The notes under the pieces: model-generated
Database searches by the model: none
Told to the model about the DNA's origin: nothing
The model's input: the letters and a program-made list of their open reading frames with translations, nothing else
Shown here: piece after piece, positions 34,988 through 43,317 of the stretch
Position numbering within the stretch: position 1 is the first letter of the stretch
How the letters are laid out: every line of letters starts with the position of its first letter
From: Hylemonella gracilis ATCC 19624
GTDB lineage: Bacteria > Pseudomonadota > Gammaproteobacteria > Burkholderiales > Burkholderiaceae_C
DNA length: 59,220 bases
Reading direction: 5' to 3'
Assembly: GCF_000211835.1 (NCBI RefSeq)
Contig: NZ_AEGR01000001.1
Span: 1 to 59,220 of the forward strand
Made by a program: the position numbers and the translations under genes

Positions 34988-35817
34988 TCCGGGGTGCCTT
35001 TGCCGCGGGCCTGTTGGCGGTAGTCACTGGGCGTCATGGACTGCTGTTCGCGAAACGCGGTGGCGAAATTGGCCGCGCTTTGGTAGCCGGTCAACTCGGC
35101 GATATCCTGGATTTCCAGGTCACTGTTCACCAGCAGGTCTTTCGCTTTTTGCAGCCGCAGCTGGCGCGCGAAGGCAAAGACCGTGCTGCCGGCCCGCTGG
35201 CGGAACACTTGGGACAAGCGTTTCTCGTGAGTGCCGACGGCCGCGGCGATCTCGGTCAGGCCCGGCAACTCGGCCAGGTGCGTCTCGATGAATTGCATGG
35301 CCGCGCGCAGCAGTGCTTCGTCCGCGTCGGTTGGCGTGTGCGCCTCGGCAGGTGCGTCGTCGCCTTGAGATGCTGAGGTGTCCGAGTCCTCTTGGGGTGC
35401 TGGCTTGGCCTTGGCACGCCGCGCCAGTTGCATGTGAATGCGAATGCGAGCCAGGACCTCCTGCGGTTCAAACGGTTTGGTGACATAGTCCACGCCGCCT
35501 TCGGTCAGTCCGGCCAAGCGCTGGTCGGCTGCGTGCTGCGCGGACAAGAAAATCACCGGGATGTCCTGCGTCTCAGGCGCCGCGCGCAGCCGCCGCAACA
35601 AGGCCATGCCGTCCATGCCCGGCATGGAGATGTCGAGCACGATCAGGTCAGGCTGCAAGGCGAGTGCACGCAGATGCCCACGATGAGGTTCCGCCGCCAA
35701 GGACACCTGCCAGCCCTGCTGCCGAATCAATGCCACGAGCGAGCGCAAGGCTTCGGGCTCGTCGTCGATGAGCAAGATGTGGGGCTGATCAACAGAGGGG
35801 ACGTGGGCGGCACACAT
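34984..35817 (-). CDS. Response regulator with AraC-type DNA-binding domain
   Basis: The 277-residue protein has an N-terminal receiver (PHILLIDDEPEALRSLVALI; phospho-acceptor Asp in LIVLDISMPGMDG near 60; KPFEPQEVL switch region) and a C-terminal AraC HTH pair (AAAVGTHEKRLSQVFRQRAG and AELTGYQSAANFATAFREQ). The linker is Ser/Asp/Ala-rich. It precedes and overlaps the hybrid kinase gene (ATGA), so kinase and regulator are made together. It is divergent from the TPR gene across 180 bases and may control that promoter. Confidence 0.94.
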   Translation of the reverse strand: MCAAHVPSVDQPHILLIDDEPEALRSLVALIRQQGWQVSLAAEPHRGHLRALALQPDLIVLDISMPGMDGMALLRRLRAAPETQDIPVIFLSAQHAADQRLAGLTEGGVDYVTKPFEPQEVLARIRIHMQLARRAKAKPAPQEDSDTSASQGDDAPAEAHTPTDADEALLRAAMQFIETHLAELPGLTEIAAAVGTHEKRLSQVFRQRAGSTVFAFARQLRLQKAKDLLVNSDLEIQDIAELTGYQSAANFATAFREQQSMTPSDYRQQARGKGTPE

Positions 35818-35997
35818 GTTTCAAATGAGAGTGATTCGCCTGCAACACAGAGGCCTACGACGGTGGGCAAATCCACGCAAATGTAATAACCGCCGTTTTT
35901 CCTTTTTGGCAAAGGCGTTGTCCGCTGCGCCAAACGTGCCGCGCGTCCAAGTCGGCGATCCTTCGTCCATCGGTTGTCCTTTGGAGAAGAGCTCATC

Positions 35998-36735
35998 ATG
36001 CTGCAGAACCTGCGAACCCTGGCGTACCAACAACAATTCGAAGTCCTCGCGCTGGCCGCCAAGTGCTACTACTTGGAGGGCGATGACCTCCAAGCCTTGC
36101 TGCTGCAAGGCCTGGCCCATGCACATTTGGGAGACCATCAACAAGCGCGAGAACTTCTGGTTCAGGTGCAGCAACGCCGGCATGAATTGAGCTTCGAGGC
36201 TCAGGCCGATCTGGGCGCAGCGCTGCTGCTGCTGGGGGACACCGCGCAGGCGGACTTGCTGCTGCGCGCGTCGGTGCGTCAGATGCCCCAGCAATTGCCG
36301 CAGCAAGCCTATGCGCGCGCGCACCTCGCGTCGCTGGCGCAGCAGAACGGTCGCTCGGACGAAGCCCTGGAAGGTTATCGGCAAGCCTTTGGGCACATGC
36401 CGGGTTTGGTGATGGTTTGGTCCAACCTGGTGCGTCTGCTGTTGGATCGCCGCCTGGCCGGAGAGGCCCAGGATGTGCTGGAACATGCCCGTGCGGCTTT
36501 CGAGGCGGTGCAGGACCAACTCGACGAGCCCATCGCACTGCAGCAGAAGGCTGGCTTGGATCTGCTGCAGTGGGAAATCTGGTGCTCGACGGAGCAGTTT
36601 GCCGCAGCCGAGAGTTGGTTGAGCGAACGGATCGCCGACCTGGGCGAGGCGGACGTCTTTCGTCAGGCCCTCATGCGTTCGCGCCAGATCGGCGTCATGC
36701 AGCGCATCCCCGCGCGCAGCATGAGCCTGCACTGA
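35998..36735 (+). CDS. Tetratricopeptide-repeat protein
   Basis: The 245-residue protein is made of helical pairs typical of TPRs, for example LLLQGLAHAHLGDHQQAREL, ADLGAALLLLGDTAQADLLL and ARAHLASLAQQNGRSDEALE, then LVMVWSNLVRLLLDRRLAGE. There is no signal peptide or membrane segment, so it is a cytosolic scaffold. GGAG stands upstream of the ATG at 35998, which decides the start over an ATG at 35974. It is divergent from the AraC-type regulator/kinase pair and could be their target or partner, but there is no direct evidence. Confidence 0.82.
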   Translation: MLQNLRTLAYQQQFEVLALAAKCYYLEGDDLQALLLQGLAHAHLGDHQQARELLVQVQQRRHELSFEAQADLGAALLLLGDTAQADLLLRASVRQMPQQLPQQAYARAHLASLAQQNGRSDEALEGYRQAFGHMPGLVMVWSNLVRLLLDRRLAGEAQDVLEHARAAFEAVQDQLDEPIALQQKAGLDLLQWEIWCSTEQFAAAESWLSERIADLGEADVFRQALMRSRQIGVMQRIPARSMSLH

Positions 36736-36769
36736 CGCAACATGGCCGCCGCCTCGGTGGTGGCGGCGC

Positions 36770-37828
36770 TCAGTACCTCGGCGGCATGGAGAGTTCGGCA
36801 TGCAGTTCACGGTAGATACGATAGCGGCTGGAGGTGACGGAAGGTTCGGGTCCAACCTCGCGTTGCGTCGGTTCATCGGTGCTGAGCCTGCCGTCCGCGA
36901 GAGCCGGCCCAGGCTCGACGGCGGCGATCACGGCGCATCCGGGTTCGTGCAGGTGCGTGCAGTTGTAGAAGCGGCATGCGCTGGCATGCGCCCGCAGGTC
37001 TGGCATCAAACCGGCCAGTTGCGGGGCCTCGATGTGGCGCAGCCCAAATTCCTGAAACCCAGGTGAGTCAATCAGAGCGGTGCGTCGTGCCTTGGGCTCG
37101 GCGTCCTGGTCCACCCAGTACCAGCGCGTATGGGTCGTGGTGTGCTTGCCACTGTTGAGCGCACTCGAGATATCGCCTGTTTGGGCCTGAGCGCCCGGTG
37201 CCAACAAATTGATCAGGGTGCTCTTGCCCGCGCCGGATGGACCTAGCACCAAGGTCGCCAGGCCTTGAAGGCGCTGGCGCAGCGTCACGACGCTGTCCTG
37301 TCCTGCGCCATGTTTCAGATTCAGCGGCAGCACGGGATAGCCCATGCGACGGTAGGCGGCAAGCCGTTCCCAAGCGCGCGCATGCGCCTCGGTCAGATCG
37401 CTCTTGTTCAAGGCGATCAGGGGCGCAATGCCGGCAGCCTCCGCGGCGATCAGCGCGCGAGCCAATTGGCTTTCCGAGAATTCCGGTTCGGCCGCGATCA
37501 GGATCAGCACCAGATCGATGTTCGCGGCGAAGCTCTTGCTGCGCAATTCGTCTTGGCGGTAGAACAGATTACGGCGCGGCTCGATGGCTTCGACGCTGCC
37601 TTCGTCACCCGTGGGCGACCAGCGCACGCGGTCCCCCACCACGGCGTCGTTCTTTTTGCCGCGCGGGTGGCAGATCAGTCGCTGGCCGCCGGGGCCTTCG
37701 GGGCTTTCCACCAGCAGATGCCGCCCATGGCTGGCCACGACCAGGCCCGAGGACAAATGCCCTGCTTCCGCGGCAGGGCGTTTCGCCGCGCGCCCGCCAC
37801 CCCGTGTCACCGTGCCACCGCCATTCAA
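36770..37828 (-). CDS. rsgA: Ribosome small-subunit-dependent GTPase A
   Basis: The 352-residue protein is a circularly permuted GTPase: G4 (ALNKSDL), G1 (GPSGAGKSTLINLL, about residue 195), G2 (HTTTHTRWYW) and G3 (DSPGFQEFGL), followed by the zinc knuckle CRFYNCTHLHEPGC. A basic, Arg-rich N-terminal stretch precedes an OB-like domain. It checks late 30S assembly. Its start overlaps the M48 protease stop by four bases, so they form an operon. Confidence 0.95.
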   Translation of the reverse strand: MNGGGTVTRGGGRAAKRPAAEAGHLSSGLVVASHGRHLLVESPEGPGGQRLICHPRGKKNDAVVGDRVRWSPTGDEGSVEAIEPRRNLFYRQDELRSKSFAANIDLVLILIAAEPEFSESQLARALIAAEAAGIAPLIALNKSDLTEAHARAWERLAAYRRMGYPVLPLNLKHGAGQDSVVTLRQRLQGLATLVLGPSGAGKSTLINLLAPGAQAQTGDISSALNSGKHTTTHTRWYWVDQDAEPKARRTALIDSPGFQEFGLRHIEAPQLAGLMPDLRAHASACRFYNCTHLHEPGCAVIAAVEPGPALADGRLSTDEPTQREVGPEPSVTSSRYRIYRELHAELSMPPRY

Positions 37829-39204
37829 GCCGTGCCCTGAGGGTGAGGGGCGGCGTTCACACCCAGTCGCGCCAATCGCTGGCTGGCGGGCGGGTGCGAG
37901 TAGTAAAAGGCGACGTAGATCGGATCAGGCGTCAGCGTGGAGGCGTTGTCTTCATAGAGCTTGAGCAGCGCGCTGGCCAGATCCGCCGGCTGAGCTTGCT
38001 GGGCGGCATAGGCGTCGGCTTCGAATTCGTGCTTGCGAGATCCGCGCGACATCAAGGGCGTGATGAAGAACGTGAAGATGGGCGAAACCAGCAGGAACAG
38101 CAACAAAGCCAAGGCGTCGTTCGATGTGCCGAGCGCCGACGAGAAGCCGCGAGCAACGTCGGGGGGCAGCGAGGACAGTGCCGCACCGAGGGCGGGTGCC
38201 AGCAGCTCCAGACTGGGCGTGACCCCCAAGCCCGCGTAGAACCAAGGCTGCTGCGCCAGCCAGCCCAGCAGCCCGAAACCCGCGAGGCTGATGGCGAACA
38301 GCGTGACGATGCGCTTGACGATGTGTTTGTGCTTGAAATGGCCCAACTCATGCGCCAGCACGGCGTCCACCTCGCCGGGGCTGAGTTTGTTGAGCAAGGT
38401 GTCAAAGAAGACCACGCGCTTGGCTGTGCCGAAACCGGTGAAGTAGGCGTTGGCGTGCGCGCTGCGGCGACTGCCGTCCATGACGTACAGCCCTTGAGCC
38501 TGGAAACCGCAACGTTGCATCAACGCCGTCACGCGGGCTTTCAGCGACTCGTCTTGCAGCGGCTGGAACTTGTTGAACAGCGGTGAGATGAACGTCGGAT
38601 AGACCCACAGCAAAAGCAGGTTGAAGCCCATCCAGGCACACCAAGCCCAGAGCCACCACAGTGCTCCGGTGGCGCCCATGAACCAGAGCACCAAGGCCGC
38701 GATGGGCAGACCGATGGCCGCGCCCAGCAACGCACCTTTGACGATGTCGCTGAGCCAGAGCTTGAAGTTCATCTTGTTGAAGCCGAAGCGCTGCTCGATC
38801 ACGAAGGTTTGGTAGAGCGAGAAGGGCAGCTCGATCAGTCCGCCCACCAAGACAAAGGCCGTGATGAGCGCGAGTTGCTGGACCATGCCTGGCCCCATCC
38901 AGCCGAGCAGCGCCTGGTTCAGCGCATCCAGCCCACCCAGCAAGGTCCAGCCCAGCAGAACGACGCTTGAAAAGGCCGTTTCCAACAGGCCAAAGCGAAG
39001 CTTGGTCACGCTGTAGTCGGCGGCTTTCTGGTGCGCGTCCAGGCTGATGGCGCTGGAAAAAGCGGCAGGCACCGTGGCGCGATGGCGGGCGATGTGGCGG
39101 ATCTGCCGGGTGGCGAGCCAAAACTTGGTCAACAGACCCAGCAGGAGCGCGGTCGCGAACAGCAGGGTCAGGGCGAAAGACGGGGGCAGGGCTGGAGCTT
39201 CCAT
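37825..39204 (-). CDS. M48-family zinc metalloprotease (Ste24/CAAX-type), membrane-bound
   Basis: From the ATG at 39204 (MEAPALPPSFAL) the protein has 459 residues. It has several membrane helices, the zinc motif VLAHELGHFKHKH, and the third ligand Glu in SRKHEFEADAYAAQQ. The N-terminal TKFWLATRQIRHIARHR and SLDAHQKAADYSVTK blocks are those of Ste24-type enzymes, which degrade or clip membrane proteins. The frame is open far upstream to 40050, but the residues before 39204 are on the far side of the divergent orn start, so 39204 is the sensible start. It overlaps rsgA by four bases. Confidence 0.94.
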   Translation of the reverse strand: MEAPALPPSFALTLLFATALLLGLLTKFWLATRQIRHIARHRATVPAAFSSAISLDAHQKAADYSVTKLRFGLLETAFSSVVLLGWTLLGGLDALNQALLGWMGPGMVQQLALITAFVLVGGLIELPFSLYQTFVIEQRFGFNKMNFKLWLSDIVKGALLGAAIGLPIAALVLWFMGATGALWWLWAWCAWMGFNLLLLWVYPTFISPLFNKFQPLQDESLKARVTALMQRCGFQAQGLYVMDGSRRSAHANAYFTGFGTAKRVVFFDTLLNKLSPGEVDAVLAHELGHFKHKHIVKRIVTLFAISLAGFGLLGWLAQQPWFYAGLGVTPSLELLAPALGAALSSLPPDVARGFSSALGTSNDALALLLFLLVSPIFTFFITPLMSRGSRKHEFEADAYAAQQAQPADLASALLKLYEDNASTLTPDPIYVAFYYSHPPASQRLARLGVNAAPHPQGTA

Positions 39205-39240
39205 GGCCGCGAAGTTTAGGGGATCGGGGACAATACGGAC

Positions 39241-39828
39241 ATGAGCGACGCCCTGAATGCCCCGAATCTTCCCGAGACTTTGAAGAAATCTGACCAAAAC
39301 CTGGTCTGGATCGATTGCGAGATGACGGGGCTGGACCCCGAAAAGGAACGCCTGATCGAAATCGCCATCATTGTCACCGGCCCGAATTTGGAGCCGCGCA
39401 TTGAGGGGCCCGTGATGGTCATCCACCAAAGCGACGAGATTCTGGACAAGATGGATGCTTGGAACAAGGGCACCCATGGTCGCAGCGGACTGATCGAGAA
39501 GGTCAAGGCTTCCACGCTGACCGAGGAGGAGGCCGAGGAGCAGCTGCTCGCCTTCATCAAGCAATACGTGCCCAAGAGTGTCACGCCCATGTGCGGAAAC
39601 ACCATCAGCCAGGACCGGCGCTTCCTGGTGAAGTACATGCCCAAGCTGGAAGCCTGGTTCCACTACCGCAACCTGGACGTGAGCACCCTGAAGGAGCTGG
39701 CCAAGCGTTGGCGCCCCGAGGTCTACAGCGCGTTCAAGAAGGCGCAAAAGCACACGGCCTTGGCGGATGTGCACGAATCCATCGACGAACTCATGCACTA
39801 CCGCGCCCATTTCCTCAAGCTGTCCTGA
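39241..39828 (+). CDS. orn: Oligoribonuclease
   Basis: The 195-residue protein is a DEDDh exonuclease: [20 protein letters not shown] has the first Asp-Glu, HKNLxL-type Asp occurs in [16 protein letters not shown], and [20 protein letters not shown] carries the last catalytic His-Asp. It degrades RNA di- to pentamers and pGpG, the end product of EAL-type c-di-GMP cleavage. It is divergent from the M48 gene across only 36 bases. Confidence 0.96.
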   Translation: MSDALNAPNLPETLKKSDQNLVWIDCEMTGLDPEKERLIEIAIIVTGPNLEPRIEGPVMVIHQSDEILDKMDAWNKGTHGRSGLIEKVKASTLTEEEAEEQLLAFIKQYVPKSVTPMCGNTISQDRRFLVKYMPKLEAWFHYRNLDVSTLKELAKRWRPEVYSAFKKAQKHTALADVHESIDELMHYRAHFLKLS

Positions 39829-40085
39829 ATCCCGGGCATGCAGCCAGCTGCAAGACGTGCGATAATCTGAGTCGCGCCACTCAGTCGAGGGCGCTGACGT
39901 ACATCTCCCCATCACACACCGGACGTGAGTTCTCCCTGAAAGAACTCGTTGAGAAATGTCCAACCATGCCCTTGTGCATGGATTCCCGTTTGATGGTTGA
40001 TGTCTCTTAACCATTGAACGGGGCGCACCGCAACTCAGGCGGAGCGCCATGCCGCGTTTTTCGCGGCTTTCCGTGTGAGCATGAC
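39829..40085 (+). promoter_or_regulatory. Structured leader of the DEAD-box helicase gene: five successive hairpins
   Basis: After a GATAAT (39861-39866, possible -10), five inverted repeats stand in a row: GAGTTC/GAACTC (39927-39947), CCATGC/GCATGG (39964-39981), ATGGTT/AACCAT (39993-40014), a 9-pair stem GGCGC-A-CCGC/GCGG-A-GCGCC (40022-40048) and GCCGCG-TTTTT-CGCGGC (40051-40067). The last ends 18 bases before the start codon. It is likely a cis-acting regulatory leader; the mechanism is unknown. Confidence 0.55.
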
Positions 40086-41798
40086 ATGACCGACACCTTG
40101 AACGTGACGGGCGGCCTCGTTTCCGAGTCCACGCCCATTGAAACCACCATTTCCGAAACCATCGCGCCCAACGGCTTCGTGGAACTTGGCCTCGCGCCGG
40201 AACTGATCCAAGCCGTGGCCGACCTGGGCTACACCCAGCCCACCGCCGTGCAACAGCGCGTCATTCCCTTGGCTTTGCCGACGCACGACCCTAGCCATCA
40301 CGGCTACAACGACCTTATGGTCTCCAGCCAGACGGGCAGCGGCAAGACGGCGGCTTTTCTGCTGCCGGTGTTGCACACGCTGATCCAGCAGCAGGCCGAT
40401 GCTGCTAACCGTGAACGCGAGGAATACGAGCGTGCGTGCGCGGATGCCGCCGCCAAGGGCGAGCCCGCTCCGAAGCGCCACAAACGCAAGGACCCGACCA
40501 ATCCCCGCAACTTCAAGGCTGCGGTGCCGGGCGCGCTGGTCCTGTGCCCCACGCGTGAACTGGCGCAGCAGGTCGCCCATGACGCGATCGAGCTGGTCAA
40601 GCATTGCCGGGGTCTGCGCATCGCGAACGTGGTGGGCGGCATGCCCTATCAGCTACAGATCGCCAAGCTGCAGAACGCCGGCCTGGTCGTGGCCACGCCG
40701 GGTCGCCTGCTGGACCTGCAGCGTTCCATGCAGATCAAACTGGACCAGGTGCAGTTCCTGGTCGTGGACGAAGCCGATCGCATGCTCGACCTCGGCTTCA
40801 CCGACGATCTGGCCGAGATCAACGCGCTGACGGCGAACCGCCGCCAGACCATGATGTTCTCCGCCACCTTCGCGCCGCGCATCCAGCAGCTCGCCATGCG
40901 CGTGATGCACGACAACGGCTCGCAGGTCAAGAAAGTGCAGATCGATGCGCCGCACGAGAAGCACGCCAACATCAAGCAGGTCCTGCATTGGGCCGACAAC
41001 TTCGCGCACAAGCGCGCCTTGTTGGACCATTGGTTGCGTGACGCGAACATCGACCAAGCCATCGTCTTTGCCAGCACGCAGGTGGAATGCGACGGCCTCG
41101 CCGCTGACTTGCAGCAAGCCGGTTTCGCCGCTGTTGCCTTGCATGGCGCGCTGAGCCAGGGCTTGCGCAACCGCCGCCTGATGGCGCTGCGCAGTGGGCA
41201 GGTGAAGTTCCTGGTGGCCACCGACGTGGCCGCGCGTGGCATCGATGTGCCCACGATCACCCACGTCTTCAACTTCGGCTTGCCCATGAAGGCCGAGGAC
41301 TACACGCACCGCATCGGTCGCACGGGTCGCGCGGGTCGTGACGGTATCGCCGTGACCATCGCTGAATTCCGTGACCGCCGCAAGATCGGTGACATCGAGT
41401 TCTACACCAAGCAGCCTTTCAAGGCCGAGGCCATTCCCGGTCTGGAGCCTCAGCAGCGCATGCCTTCCTTCCGTGCTGAGCGCGGCGACAGGGGTGACCG
41501 CGGCGATCGCCAGGGTCGTTCCGACCGCGGCGGCAGTTTCGGCCGGGGCAACTTCGGCAAGGGTCCGGGTGCGGGTCGTCCGGAAGGCGGACGCGGTGCA
41601 GGCGCGGGCCGGCCGGAGTTCGGCAAGGCCCATGGTTTCGGTGATCGCGGTGATCGCCGTGAGCGCGGCGCCGCCGACAACACTCGCGGCGGCCGGACCG
41701 AGGGCCCACGCCAGGGCTTTGTCCGCCCGATGGGGGATGCGCCGCGTGGTGGCGGTGGCGGTGGTAAGCGCCCCTTCGTGGCGCGCGCGCCGCGCTGA
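40086..41798 (+). CDS. DEAD-box RNA helicase (RhlE-like)
   Basis: The 570-residue protein has all DEAD-box motifs: Q-motif TQPTAVQQRVIP, motif I SSQTGSGKTAAF, Ia PTRELAQQ, Ib TPGRLLDL, II VDEADRMLDLG, III SATFA, V ATDVAARGIDV and VI HRIGRTGRAGRDG. A 40-residue polar insert (EREEYERACADAAAKGE then KRHKRKDPTNP) separates motif I from Ia. The C-terminal 110 residues are an RGG/GRG-rich tail that would bind RNA or structured leaders. I chose the ATG at 40086; an earlier in-frame ATG at 40014 falls inside the leader hairpins. It unwinds RNA, for example in ribosome assembly or cold conditions. Confidence 0.94.
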   Translation: MTDTLNVTGGLVSESTPIETTISETIAPNGFVELGLAPELIQAVADLGYTQPTAVQQRVIPLALPTHDPSHHGYNDLMVSSQTGSGKTAAFLLPVLHTLIQQQADAANREREEYERACADAAAKGEPAPKRHKRKDPTNPRNFKAAVPGALVLCPTRELAQQVAHDAIELVKHCRGLRIANVVGGMPYQLQIAKLQNAGLVVATPGRLLDLQRSMQIKLDQVQFLVVDEADRMLDLGFTDDLAEINALTANRRQTMMFSATFAPRIQQLAMRVMHDNGSQVKKVQIDAPHEKHANIKQVLHWADNFAHKRALLDHWLRDANIDQAIVFASTQVECDGLAADLQQAGFAAVALHGALSQGLRNRRLMALRSGQVKFLVATDVAARGIDVPTITHVFNFGLPMKAEDYTHRIGRTGRAGRDGIAVTIAEFRDRRKIGDIEFYTKQPFKAEAIPGLEPQQRMPSFRAERGDRGDRGDRQGRSDRGGSFGRGNFGKGPGAGRPEGGRGAGAGRPEFGKAHGFGDRGDRRERGAADNTRGGRTEGPRQGFVRPMGDAPRGGGGGGKRPFVARAPR

Positions 41799-41816
41799 AG
41801 GACATTCGACTGTGCC

Positions 41817-41871
41817 CCGGCATTGAGTGCCGGGCAACAAAAAAGGGGCGCTGCATGCGCCCCTTTTTTTT
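41817..41871 (+). terminator. Terminator region after the helicase gene
   Basis: A small hairpin CCGGCA-TTGAG-TGCCGG (41817-41833) is followed by a strong terminator: A-run, GGGGCGC, loop TGCAT, GCGCCCC (41845-41863) and eight T. It probably also stops transcripts from the opposite-strand lipoprotein gene. Confidence 0.9.
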
Positions 41872-41898
41872 AGCTGTCGCCAAGGTGCGGCGGAGGGC

Positions 41899-42438
41899 TT
41901 ACTCGAGTCGCAGGTAGTTGCAGGACAGGGCCCAGTCGAACCAGTTGCACATGAACCCTTCTTCCTTGGCCAGGACCAGACGGCGGCCAGCGGGCGGCAT
42001 CAGCCAAGCGCGCGCGTTTTCCGGAGGCAGTCCGTAGGTCACGCTCACGCCGCCGCCCGAGGCGTGGCCCTGCGTTTCGCCAATCGTGGTGTAGGGCAAG
42101 CGGATCTGCGAGCCGTCGTTGCAGCGCAAGTCCAACACGCCGCCGGTGGTGTTGGTGTAGTTCATGGTGCCCAAGCAATCCAGTGCCGGGTCTTTGTCGT
42201 CGCTCAATTCCACCGTGGCACGACGATCGGTGTACAGCACGGCTTTGCCCGTCAACAGGCGGTCACCGATGACGGCCAGGGCGAGGGTGGGCGTGGCGAC
42301 GGCGCGCATGGCTTTGCCGTGCATCCAGGCGCAACCGCTCATCAAACTGCCTGCCACGACGGCTGCGATCAGGCCCAGATGCCTCGGCCAGGATTGAGAG
42401 GTGAGGGGAGAGTCATTCGAAACCATGTTGCAGCTCAT
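41899..42438 (-). CDS. Putative lipoprotein of unknown function
   Basis: From the ATG at 42438 (MSCNMVSNDSPL) the protein has 179 residues, with a hydrophobic segment LIAAVVAGSLMSGC that ends in a lipobox Cys. The mature part has a small beta-rich domain (RRATVELSDDKDPALDCLGT, MNYTNTTGGVLDLRCNDGSQ) and a terminal CNWFDWALSCNYLRLE with two Cys that could form a disulfide. GGAAAG precedes the start. Family not recognised. It lies downstream of the HTH gene on the same strand with 29 bases between them. Confidence 0.72.
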   Translation of the reverse strand: MSCNMVSNDSPLTSQSWPRHLGLIAAVVAGSLMSGCAWMHGKAMRAVATPTLALAVIGDRLLTGKAVLYTDRRATVELSDDKDPALDCLGTMNYTNTTGGVLDLRCNDGSQIRLPYTTIGETQGHASGGGVSVTYGLPPENARAWLMPPAGRRLVLAKEEGFMCNWFDWALSCNYLRLE

Positions 42439-42467
42439 GCTTTCCGGGGACAGTTTCGGTGGGCGTG

Positions 42468-42911
42468 TCACATCTCTGCCAGCTTGGCCGCGGCGCCACG
42501 CTTGCCCAATTTACGGATCGCGGCGATGTTTTGTAGTTGGCTCGCGCGGGGACGGGCTTGGCCCTTTTCCCAGTGATAGACGGTTTGTTGCGTCACGCCA
42601 ACCAGCTTGCCCATGTCCGCCGCGGAAAGGTCCAGTTTCTTGCGCAGTGTCGCAAAACCGGAGGCGCGGAAACGCAGCCTTGGGTTGTCCTCGTCCTCCC
42701 CGGCGGTATCACTGCTGACGGGTTTGGCGCGCCCACCGCTTTTAGCCTGCTTGGCCAATTGCCGTTGCTGGTCCTTGATCTGCCGTTTGAGCGCGGCGAG
42801 CTCCGTGCGATAACGGGAAGAGGCTTTCTGGAGCGCCTGCAGTTCGGCGCGGACTTCCTTGCGCGCCAGACGGACGATTTCGGCTTTGAGCAGGGAGGCG
42901 AGCTGTGCCAT
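42468..42911 (-). CDS. Coiled-coil protein with C-terminal XRE-type helix-turn-helix
   Basis: From the ATG at 42911 the protein has 147 residues. The first 60 form a coiled coil (AEIVRLARKEVRAELQALQK, TELAALKRQIKDQQRQLAKQ). A polar linker follows, then an HTH (LRKKLDLSAADMGKLVGVTQ, QTVYHWEKGQARPRASQLQN) of the XRE/Cro type, with a C-terminal AAIRKLGKRGAAAKLAEM tail. It probably binds DNA as a dimer. Two perfect inverted repeats 75 to 115 bases upstream (42986-42999, 43013-43026) are good candidate operators. A longer frame to 42977 has no ribosome site. Confidence 0.8.
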   Translation of the reverse strand: MAQLASLLKAEIVRLARKEVRAELQALQKASSRYRTELAALKRQIKDQQRQLAKQAKSGGRAKPVSSDTAGEDEDNPRLRFRASGFATLRKKLDLSAADMGKLVGVTQQTVYHWEKGQARPRASQLQNIAAIRKLGKRGAAAKLAEM

Positions 42912-43317
42912 GGAGGTTGGGGGTGTGTGGAGGATGAAAGTGTTTGGAATTTCTGGCGGCAGCGCCCGAGTTAGCAAATCTTGGGAAGCATTGATGCTTG
43001 GGCACTCGCGCGTAATGCATGCATTAAGACGCGGCAGGGCTTAGGATACACCACGGAAAACGGGCGGAGCTTACAAAAGCGAGGCTTTGGGTGTCCTTTC
43101 CTGTGACTCGGGGCCGCTTAATTCTGATTGTGTTGCGCTTTTGCGCCGACCTAGGGCATCGGTTGGCGCCTGGCTTCTCCTGGATGCAGGGGCAGGGGGC
43201 CTCCAAGGCTTCATACAATTCTGTCCATGGCGCGCGGTTCACAAGGCACCCCGATCACGCGCGCGCGCCCCAGTGAAGAATGCAATTCGTGGCGCGGGGT
43301 GTCGAAGAAAGGCGGGT
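42912..43317. other. Divergent intergenic region, about 400 bases, with inverted repeats
   Basis: No credible gene is seen. It holds two palindromes near the HTH gene (AAGCAT-TG-ATGCTT at 42986-42999 and TAATGCATGCATTA at 43013-43026), a small GCGCTTTTGCGC dyad around 43135-43146, TACAAT at 43214-43219 as a possible -10 for the carbonic anhydrase gene, and a GC-rich inverted repeat (CACCCC/GGGGTG) just before that gene. Confidence 0.5.
42986..43026. promoter_or_regulatory. Two perfect inverted repeats upstream of the HTH gene (operator candidates)
   Basis: AAGCAT-TG-ATGCTT (42986-42999) and TAATGCATGCATTA (43013-43026) are both perfect dyads, 27 bases apart from start to start, and share the GCAT/ATGC core. 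They are suited to binding by a dimeric HTH protein such as the one encoded next to them. Confidence 0.5.

Noticed and set aside
37825-40050. 741-codon version of the M48 protease
   Set aside because: The extra N-terminal residues cover orn on the other strand and its upstream region; the family starts at the ATG at 39204.
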